From positions 1-57,463 of the forward strand of contig JAHZKP010000064.1 of NCBI GenBank assembly GCA_022600345.1: 57,463 nucleotides of DNA, read 5' to 3'. This DNA is from Alphaproteobacteria bacterium (GTDB lineage: Bacteria > Pseudomonadota > Alphaproteobacteria > Rhizobiales > Hyphomicrobiaceae). Positions 51,224-57,463 of this stretch are shown here, piece by piece. The notes under the pieces are model-generated. The model was not told where the DNA came from and searched no databases. It was given only the letters and a program-made list of their open reading frames with translations. The translations under genes were made by a program, and so were the position numbers. How positions within the stretch are numbered: the stretch's first letter is position 1; each line of letters starts with the position of its first letter.

Positions 51224-53038
51224 ATGCGTATTCTTGGTATCACCGATGGGCAGACCTCCGGGGCAGCGATTGTTGAAGACGGTCGGATTGTTGCCGCGAT
51301 CAACGAAGAACGCATCCGCCGGATCAAGATGGCCCGCGGCTTCCCTTGGGACTCCATCAAGGAAGCCATGCGGTTAGCCAACGTCACAGCCGGCGACATT
51401 GATGTCGTGGCGCTTGCCAACGTTAACATGGAGTTGCGTGAAAAGGTTGATGGCTGGCCGGGCTGGTTCCAGGCTCGAAGTCAGGATGCCGACCTGCACA
51501 GCGCATTCTTTCAACTCGCCTCGCGTTTCGGTCATGTCGCCATCGACGTACCCGGCGTTAAGCAGGCCTACTACGGTTTGCGCACACCCGCCTATATGCA
51601 GCGCCGCCGGCGTATCAAGGAAATCCTGCAATCGGATTTCGGCATCAACGCTCCGGTTGAGTTTATCAACCACCATTACGCCCACGCGACATCGGGATAT
51701 TACACCGCCAATTTCAAGGACGCGCTGGTCGTGACCATGGATGGCGGCGGCGATGGCCACTGCTCGCATATTTACGATGTGCGGGACGGCAACTTCGAAC
51801 TGCTCAATACTGCCGATTCCTACAACTCAGTCGGTAATTATTATGCATACGTGACAGCGCTGTGCGGCTACAAGGCAAAGCGCCACGAAGGCAAGATTAC
51901 AGGCCTGGCCGCGCGCGGTGAGCCCAAGTATCGCGATTTGTTGCGCAACATGATCACCTGCCAAGACGGCAAGCTCCTGAACAAGGGCAAGGTCTTGTTC
52001 AGCACCGCTTTGAAGAAAATCTCATCAGCGCTCCCCGACGGCTGGACACACGAAGATCTTGCCGCCTCGATCCAGCTTGTCTGCGAAGATATCGCCAAGG
52101 ACTATGTCGGCTATTGGGTCGACAAGACCGGCCATTCAAACGTCGTCCTCACCGGAGGATTGTTCGCCAACGTCCGCATCAATGAGGAAGTCCACTCCCT
52201 GCCGAAAATCGCCAACACATTCGTCCATCCCGGCATGAGCGATGAAGGTCTGGCCGTGGGCGCGGCATTGGCCGCATTCGGAGACAACGCAAGAAAAACC
52301 AACCAAACCTACACGCCAACCGAGCTGCCATCGGTCTACCTGGGCAATGAGTACAGCGATGCCGAAATCGCCGAAGCACTGTCTCTTGCCGGCCTTAAAG
52401 CCCAGCACTTCCCCGGTGAAGTCGAACCGGAAATTGCCGACAAACTGGCCAGCGGCAAAGTCGTTGCCCGCTTCAATGGCCGCATGGAGTACGGACCGCG
52501 CGCATTGGGCAATCGCACGATCATGTATCAGCCAGGCGATCCATCTGTGAACGACTGGCTCAACGAACTCCTCAAGCGCACCGAGTTCATGCCATTCGCC
52601 CCCTCCTCACTGGCCGAGCACACCCAGCAGCTTTACGAGAATTCAAAGGGGGCCTGCGACACCGCCCGCTTCATGACCGTCTGCATGCATTGCACGCCCT
52701 GGATGATGGAGCGGTGTTCAGGCGTCGTCCACGTCGATGGAACCGCCCGCCCGCAAATCGTCCGTAAACAGGACAACCCTTCCTACCACCGCATCATCTC
52801 CGAATATTATGAGCGCACCGGCGTACCCGTCGTGATCAACACATCCTTCAATGTCCATGAAGAACCCATCGTGCGCACACCCGATGATGCCATTCGCGCA
52901 TTCCTCGACAGTGCCCTCGATTATCTGGCGATCGGGGACTACCTGGTCGAAGGCCCGGTGGGCAGCGCTGAGACGCGCAAGAAGTGGGAAGGCAAGAGCA
53001 AGTGGGGACATGCCCGGCACGCCGAAACGGCGAGATAG
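51224..53038 (+). CDS. NodU/TobZ-family O-carbamoyltransferase
   Basis: A 604-residue carbamoyltransferase. The N-terminal Kae1-like domain has TDGQTSGAAIVEDG, the metal-binding histidines NHHYAHATSGYY (H150, H151, H154) and the MDGGGDG loop. The C-terminal domain has EYGPRALGNRTI and VVINTSFNVHEEPIVRTP. Such enzymes make carbamoyl-AMP from carbamoyl phosphate and ATP and transfer it to a hydroxyl of a sugar (NodU on Nod factors, TobZ on tobramycin). The frame extends 62 codons upstream through the terminator hairpin, so the internal ATG after GAGAGTTGAG is the real start. Followed by the flippase-like and NHL genes. Confidence 0.9.
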   Translation: MRILGITDGQTSGAAIVEDGRIVAAINEERIRRIKMARGFPWDSIKEAMRLANVTAGDIDVVALANVNMELREKVDGWPGWFQARSQDADLHSAFFQLASRFGHVAIDVPGVKQAYYGLRTPAYMQRRRRIKEILQSDFGINAPVEFINHHYAHATSGYYTANFKDALVVTMDGGGDGHCSHIYDVRDGNFELLNTADSYNSVGNYYAYVTALCGYKAKRHEGKITGLAARGEPKYRDLLRNMITCQDGKLLNKGKVLFSTALKKISSALPDGWTHEDLAASIQLVCEDIAKDYVGYWVDKTGHSNVVLTGGLFANVRINEEVHSLPKIANTFVHPGMSDEGLAVGAALAAFGDNARKTNQTYTPTELPSVYLGNEYSDAEIAEALSLAGLKAQHFPGEVEPEIADKLASGKVVARFNGRMEYGPRALGNRTIMYQPGDPSVNDWLNELLKRTEFMPFAPSSLAEHTQQLYENSKGACDTARFMTVCMHCTPWMMERCSGVVHVDGTARPQIVRKQDNPSYHRIISEYYERTGVPVVINTSFNVHEEPIVRTPDDAIRAFLDSALDYLAIGDYLVEGPVGSAETRKKWEGKSKWGHARHAETAR

Positions 53039-53162
53039 CCTCGCCGTGATCCGGGCCCCGTCTGATGCGCTGGCCAACAGCAAAATGCCTAGCCGGAACG
53101 GCCGGTCGGCAGGCATGCTCGCCTTCGTTCACCGCCCAGCCCTGTTAGCGAATTAGGTACTC

Positions 53163-54167
53163 ATGGCAACGCGCCTGGTCAGTTTCACACTAAAGGCCCT
53201 GCTCGGAGTACTGCTCCTGGCAGCCGTCCTGTTGTGGAACGACAACTGGAAAAGCCTGGATGGAATTTTCGCTGGCATCGAGCCGGCCTACCTTCCGCTT
53301 CCGTTCATCGCCACGTTTGTTCTTTTGGTCGTTAGCTGCCTGAAGTGGAACCTGTTCCTGCGCCAGACCGGCGTAAACCTCCCCTTCAGGCGTCTGGTGT
53401 CGCTTTACCTGATAGGCATGTTCTTCAACAACTTCCTGCCCGGTACGTTCGGTGGCGACGTCGTGCGCGGTTTCGTGCTCGGCCGTCAGATCAATTCGCA
53501 GGCACAATCTGCAATGAGCGTCGTCATGGAACGCGTCACCGGCCTCATTGCGCTGGCCATTCTGTCGATCGTCTGCATTGCCTTTCAACCCGAATTGCTG
53601 TCAAGCCCGATCGTCGCTGGCGCCGTCGCTGCACTTGCCGCTGGCTGCCTTGTGTTTATTGCCATGTTCGTTTCTCCGGCCCTGGGCGAAGCCATGATCG
53701 CGCCGTTGAATCTGTTTGGCCGCGATAACGCCGTCGTCACGTTTCTGCGAAAACTGAATGCCCAGATCGGCCGGTTCCGAACGTCCTATTCGCTCCTTGC
53801 CGGGGCGATGGCCTATTCGTTCCTGTTTCACGTCCTGGCGGGGGTGAATGTTTACGTCTCCGCCATGGCAATCGGCGTTGAACTGGATTTCCTGGCAACC
53901 CTCGCCCTTACCCCGATCATTCTGGTGATCTCAAGTATCCCGATCACCACCAATGGCATCGGGCTGTGGGAGTGGGCCTATTCGCTCTATCTGGTGCCCG
54001 CTGGCGCCAGCGCGGCCGAAGGGCTGGCGGTCGCCTTGACCATTCGCGCCGCCGCATTGCTGACCTCCCTTCTGGGTGGCCTTTTATTCGCACTCGAACG
54101 AGGTGCGCACGCCAGCGCCCCTGAACCAGGAGAACGCTCTCCACCAACGACACACGGGCAGCCATGA
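53163..54167 (+). CDS. Lysylphosphatidylglycerol-synthetase-TM/UPF0104 membrane protein
   Basis: A 334-residue polytopic protein with about eight transmembrane helices and the UPF0104/LPG_synthase_TM family motifs FFNNFLPGTFGGDVVRGF and ITTNGIGLWEWAYSLY. It is the membrane half of MprF-type proteins without the catalytic domain. In polysaccharide and glycolipid loci such stand-alone domains are suspected to flip lipid-linked intermediates, but this is untested. The stop overlaps the next gene's start by 4 bp. Confidence 0.87.
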   Translation: MATRLVSFTLKALLGVLLLAAVLLWNDNWKSLDGIFAGIEPAYLPLPFIATFVLLVVSCLKWNLFLRQTGVNLPFRRLVSLYLIGMFFNNFLPGTFGGDVVRGFVLGRQINSQAQSAMSVVMERVTGLIALAILSIVCIAFQPELLSSPIVAGAVAALAAGCLVFIAMFVSPALGEAMIAPLNLFGRDNAVVTFLRKLNAQIGRFRTSYSLLAGAMAYSFLFHVLAGVNVYVSAMAIGVELDFLATLALTPIILVISSIPITTNGIGLWEWAYSLYLVPAGASAAEGLAVALTIRAAALLTSLLGGLLFALERGAHASAPEPGERSPPTTHGQP

Positions 54168-55381
54168 AATATCTCACGGCAACGAAACTGATCATTGCCG
54201 CCACGGCCGGGTTGCTTTTTCTGGGCACTGCCGCAGCCGTCTACAAGTACCGCTGGCCGATCTATATGGCTGGGTTGAAGCACTTCGTTTATCCGCCGAT
54301 GGGGCCATCCCAATTGGGCGACGGGCGCAAGGCAACCAAGATCACCTTGTTCCACCCCGGTGGGATGATCAAAGACCCCGACGGCAATATCTTCATCGCC
54401 GACCGGGGTGAGAGCCGAAACGGCAGGCCGTTTCAAGGCTCGCTCATCTGGCGCATCGATCCTGAGGGCAATGCCGCAATCATCGCCGGTACCGGTGAAA
54501 AGAAAAAGCTGCCTGGAAACATTCGCGCGCTCGATGCCGATCTCAGGTCGGTGGAACGCATGCAGTTCGACGATCAGGGCCGCCTCATTTTCATCGATCA
54601 TAAATACGGGATCATTTGCCGGCTGGAGGCCGACGGCCGGCTCACCCGCATCGCCGGCACAGGCAGACGCGGCTATAGCGGAGATGGCGGACCGGCACTC
54701 AAGGCGACCTTCAACAAGCCCTACGACATCGCACGCGACGACGACGGCAATCTGTTCGTCGCCGATGCGGAAAACCATGTCATCCGCCGCATCACACCAG
54801 ATGGCAAAATCGATACCTATGCCGGTGTGGGAACGCCCGGCTATTCGGGCGACGGCGGGCCAGCCCGCAACGCGCAACTCAACAAGCCATACAACATCGC
54901 ATTCGATACTGAGGGCCGCCTGTTAATAGGCGACAGCGAAAACCATGTCGTGCGGCGCGTCGACAAAGCCGGGGTGATTTCCACAATCGCCGGGTCAGGA
55001 TCGCCTGGCTATGAGGGCGATGGTGGCCCGGCCTTATCGGCCAAGCTCGACGCACCCCAGGCAATCCAGGTCTTCGGCAAACGGATCTACATCGGTGACG
55101 AACACAACCATGCCATCCGAATGGTTGATGAAAACGGCATCATCACCACCCTGATCGGCACGGGAAAACCTGGCTTCGCACCCGATGGGTCCGCTGCCAT
55201 CGGCTCGCCACTGCATGACCCGGAGGGGTTTTGGGTGAACGAAGACGGCCGCATGTACGTCCTCGACAGCTTCAACCATCGCGTGCTGCTGATCGACAAG
55301 CAGGGGCGCATCTCGACCTTTGCCGGCCGCGGCCTCGACACCAGAAAACTCGTTCGCGGCGAGCCGAAGGACAAGCGTTGA
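54164..55381 (+). CDS. Membrane-anchored NHL-repeat beta-propeller protein
   Basis: A 405-residue protein with an N-terminal signal-anchor (about residues 8-27) and a periplasmic six-bladed NHL propeller. The blades are visible as repeats of LFVADAENHVIRRIT, RLLIGDSENHVVRRVD and IYIGDEHNHAIRMVD with the linked GTGRRGYSGDGGPA sequence. NHL propellers bind peptides, lipids or sugars; some are hydrolases. It overlaps the flippase-like gene, so a role in handling the exported product is likely but unspecified. Confidence 0.87.
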   Translation: MKYLTATKLIIAATAGLLFLGTAAAVYKYRWPIYMAGLKHFVYPPMGPSQLGDGRKATKITLFHPGGMIKDPDGNIFIADRGESRNGRPFQGSLIWRIDPEGNAAIIAGTGEKKKLPGNIRALDADLRSVERMQFDDQGRLIFIDHKYGIICRLEADGRLTRIAGTGRRGYSGDGGPALKATFNKPYDIARDDDGNLFVADAENHVIRRITPDGKIDTYAGVGTPGYSGDGGPARNAQLNKPYNIAFDTEGRLLIGDSENHVVRRVDKAGVISTIAGSGSPGYEGDGGPALSAKLDAPQAIQVFGKRIYIGDEHNHAIRMVDENGIITTLIGTGKPGFAPDGSAAIGSPLHDPEGFWVNEDGRMYVLDSFNHRVLLIDKQGRISTFAGRGLDTRKLVRGEPKDKR

Positions 55382-55407
55382 TTGGATTGGCGGTGCCGGC
55401 TTGCCGG

Positions 55408-57066
55408 CTACTTCGGCTGGATTATTTCCGGCAGTGCGCTGCAATCCGTTTTGCGCGTTCCACCGCGCCAGAACCAGCCGTCGATTTCGACGTTGCCAAC
55501 TTTTCGCGTTCGTCTCCGCCACTGCCCGCCGAAGATTTCCTTCACTGCCATCCGCTGATTCTGCCACCAATCTTGTTTGGCGATTATTATTAGAGATGCC
55601 CGGCACGACATCAGGCGTTCAACAGAGTGCCAATTGGAAATGATGGGTCGCCCTGTTCTGGGGTCGAGTAGAAATTCGGATTTCTTCTTGGCGTGAAAAA
55701 AGGCGACTTCCTCCAAGCGACCACCGTGAAATAAGACGTCGTATCCGCCCAGATGGTAGGTCGTGGAAAGTTCACTTGTCGTAATCACTACCGGTTTCTG
55801 CTTCATCCAATCGCCGACAGCGTCCTTCATGTCTTTGCCAGCGCCTTTTTCACAACACGTCGTATGGCCAAAGGCCAACAGAACCGAATCCTTGAAGGAG
55901 GGAGTAACCGCAAGAACGAACAAACAGCAGATGGCGAAAATCGGCCAGAGCAGCATTTGGAACGCGCGGCCCGGCAATAACTTCAGACACCGCTCCAAGC
56001 ATTTCTTCGCATAGTCTAAAGCTGGTGGCCCAATCACTGATAGACCAGTACCCAATACGACGAATAGGAACGGCAATAGGTACAAAATGTAGCGCTCATG
56101 TTTCATTCCAGCGAGCGAATGAACGAGAATTGCAGACCCAAAAACACACAGGCAGAATATCATTGGTCGCGGGTACCGGGCCACGGCAGCAAGCGCGATA
56201 AACGGGGCTAAGGTCCATAAGACCGGATGCATTCTGCGGAGGTACGACGAGTAAAATACAGCATTGTCCCTATTGGGCTCTGCCCACAGCGGCGCGAAGC
56301 GAAAGTCGGTAATGAATGCTCCCACTGCTTCGTGGTTCACAGCACCAACGGCCAAGAATGCGATAAGCCCGGCAATCAAGACGCCAACCCACCGTTGCCA
56401 GTAGGGGCCGGTAATATGCGGCGTAAGCAGGCTCAGCGACAACCAGCCCGCGAACCCGCAGGCCGCAATTACGGTGAGCACCTGTAGATGCATCCCGATA
56501 GCAAAGCAGCACCCAACCCCGATTGCAGTAAGGCTTCGCCGCGCCAGTGACATCGGCTGGGTGACCAGATCATAGGCGCCAAATATCGCCAGGCTCACAA
56601 ACAATGCATGGGGGGCATAAAACCGCAGCGTTTGCGCAGACTCGATACCATTCGGCCAGAAAACAAGCAGGAGAGCACAAATCCAGGCAGCAGAGCGGCC
56701 AATCCTTAAGCGAGACCATAAAAAGACAACGCCGGTCAGCAGAACCGATGAGAAAACGCTCAAGAATCGAGCGGGTTCCCAATAGCTGCCGCCCACGAGT
56801 TGAAAGACCCAACCCACCGCCATGGTATAGATATAGGCACGGTCGTATGTTCCATCGAGGATCTGGAATTCGCCCGTTTCAAGCCAGTTCCGGGCGGCAA
56901 TAAAATGGTATAGCTCATCGAAACGCGGCCCGACGCTCAATAGCCCTACGCGAGTACTCAGGGCGAGCAGTCCGATCAGTGCAATATCAAAGACCAACTG
57001 GCGTGTCTGGTCCTTGCTGAGGGTAGCCTGTGGCAAGCCATTATCAGGCAGGGCCGTTACGTTCAT
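55408..57066 (-). CDS. GT-C (ArnT/PMT-like) membrane glycosyltransferase
   Basis: A 552-residue polytopic protein with 9-11 transmembrane helices and a soluble periplasmic C-terminus (from about 420). The first periplasmic loop carries the acidic pair D50-E51 in RFDELYHF, where GT39/GT83 enzymes hold the catalytic aspartate. Such enzymes take a polyprenyl-phosphate sugar and transfer it outside the membrane, for example to lipid or protein. Convergent with the NHL gene. The donor and acceptor are unknown. Confidence 0.83.
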   Translation of the reverse strand: MNVTALPDNGLPQATLSKDQTRQLVFDIALIGLLALSTRVGLLSVGPRFDELYHFIAARNWLETGEFQILDGTYDRAYIYTMAVGWVFQLVGGSYWEPARFLSVFSSVLLTGVVFLWSRLRIGRSAAWICALLLVFWPNGIESAQTLRFYAPHALFVSLAIFGAYDLVTQPMSLARRSLTAIGVGCCFAIGMHLQVLTVIAACGFAGWLSLSLLTPHITGPYWQRWVGVLIAGLIAFLAVGAVNHEAVGAFITDFRFAPLWAEPNRDNAVFYSSYLRRMHPVLWTLAPFIALAAVARYPRPMIFCLCVFGSAILVHSLAGMKHERYILYLLPFLFVVLGTGLSVIGPPALDYAKKCLERCLKLLPGRAFQMLLWPIFAICCLFVLAVTPSFKDSVLLAFGHTTCCEKGAGKDMKDAVGDWMKQKPVVITTSELSTTYHLGGYDVLFHGGRLEEVAFFHAKKKSEFLLDPRTGRPIISNWHSVERLMSCRASLIIIAKQDWWQNQRMAVKEIFGGQWRRRTRKVGNVEIDGWFWRGGTRKTDCSALPEIIQPK

Positions 57067-57170
57067 CTTTCAATACGCCCCATAGGATCATCACCCATCA
57101 CCGAATGCACCCACCTGAGGTCATGCCGTACCACTAAACTCGTGCCAATGGCGGGCTAGAATCATAGGTG

Positions 57171-57234
57171 CAGAGCATCTTTATCCGACCATTCGAACAC
57201 GAAGTGTGACCGCGTATGGTCGGATGATGCTCTA
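57171..57234. repeat. 64-bp palindromic repeat, copy 2
   Basis: The arms AGAGCATC-TTT-ATCCGACC and GGTCGGATGATGCTCTA match those of the copy near 9.9 kb, while the centre differs but keeps an inverted pair (ACAC/GTGT). Its right arm directly abuts the MITE copy, sharing the bases CTA at the junction. Confidence 0.75.
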
Positions 57235-57463
57235 GCAGGCTGTTGAAAAACTCATGTGGCTCGCGACACCTGTCACTTTTTCGCATTCGGCCAGAAGCGG
57301 CGCGCAGCGCGATGTGGGGCCATCGGGCCAGTGCCGCGACGCCGCCGAGGCGAAAAAGTGCGGTGTCCCAAGGGGATGCGGCGAAATTGACTGCCGGACT
57401 GCGTTGCGCCGGTTTGCCGTGGGATCCACCACACCTGCACCGGACGCGTCTTGCCGGCAGCCA
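57235..57463. mobile_element. Second MITE copy, cut by the window edge
   Basis: Begins with the same terminal repeat as the first copy (one mismatch: AAAAACTCA for AAGAACTCA) and continues with closely matching interior to the end of the window, where it stops about 44 bases before the expected right terminus. Same orientation as the first copy. It is inserted exactly at the end of the 64-bp palindromic repeat, flanked on the left by CTA, so that repeat or its TA may be the target. Confidence 0.8.

Overview
The window reads as the chromosome of a GC-rich alphaproteobacterium of undetermined genus. Pointers are a bufferin (bufABC) operon, a ScfR-type short-chain-acyl regulator, a CrbS-like symporter-histidine kinase, a tripartite tricarboxylate transporter and many Rossmann-fold oxidoreductases. 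No rRNA, tRNA, CRISPR array, phage structural gene or intact transposase was seen. Several families of short palindromic repeats lie between genes, and the window is nearly bracketed by two same-orientation copies of a MITE-like element (about 2.6 kb and at the right edge).

Layout. 0.2-2.5 kb: a DUF559 nuclease-fold protein, a GluR0-like ligand-gated potassium channel and a TerB protein. 2.6-5.2 kb: MITE, then bufABC (copper-binding modified peptide and its maturation enzymes). 5.4-9.4 kb: an SDR dehydrogenase, a LysR regulator divergent from a DUF5519 protein and a periplasmic isochorismatase-like hydrolase, and a small secreted DUF2147 protein. 9.4-20.8 kb: a solute-uptake and signalling block made of a lone receiver protein, a ScfR-family regulator, a complete branched-chain/urea-type ABC transporter, a second lone receiver, a two-helix membrane protein and a 912-residue symporter-histidine kinase. 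It ends in an array of covarying hairpins. 21.1-24.1 kb: a GbsR/MarR regulator with two matching operators, a DUF4166 protein and a membrane-anchored TIGR01777 epimerase.

24.3-29.7 kb is the strongest candidate for an undescribed system. A NUDIX-macro-domain fusion, with two modules typical of ADP-ribose chemistry, is followed 58 bp later by a 1245-residue polytopic membrane protein ending in a patatin-like phospholipase with an intact Ser/Asp dyad. The arrangement suggests a nucleotide-controlled membrane-damaging or lipid-signalling module, which is an inference.

29.8-38.0 kb: a LacI regulator divergent from tctABC, an acylating aldehyde dehydrogenase resembling SauS, and a two-subunit SucCD-like acyl-CoA synthetase. 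This is a complete import-activate-reduce pathway, best explained by sulfoacetate or a similar small acid.

38.0-57.1 kb: a glycan or glycolipid decoration locus in several divergent units. It holds a PAPS sulfotransferase, three soluble glycosyltransferases, two GMC oxidoreductases with a Tat-signal small subunit, a GlpD-like flavoprotein, a possible metallohydrolase, a methyltransferase, a nucleoside-sugar-type epimerase, a NodU/TobZ-type carbamoyltransferase, a flippase-like membrane protein, an NHL-repeat protein and a GT-C membrane glycosyltransferase. Sulfation, carbamoylation, methylation and oxidation in one locus point to a heavily decorated surface molecule that I cannot identify.
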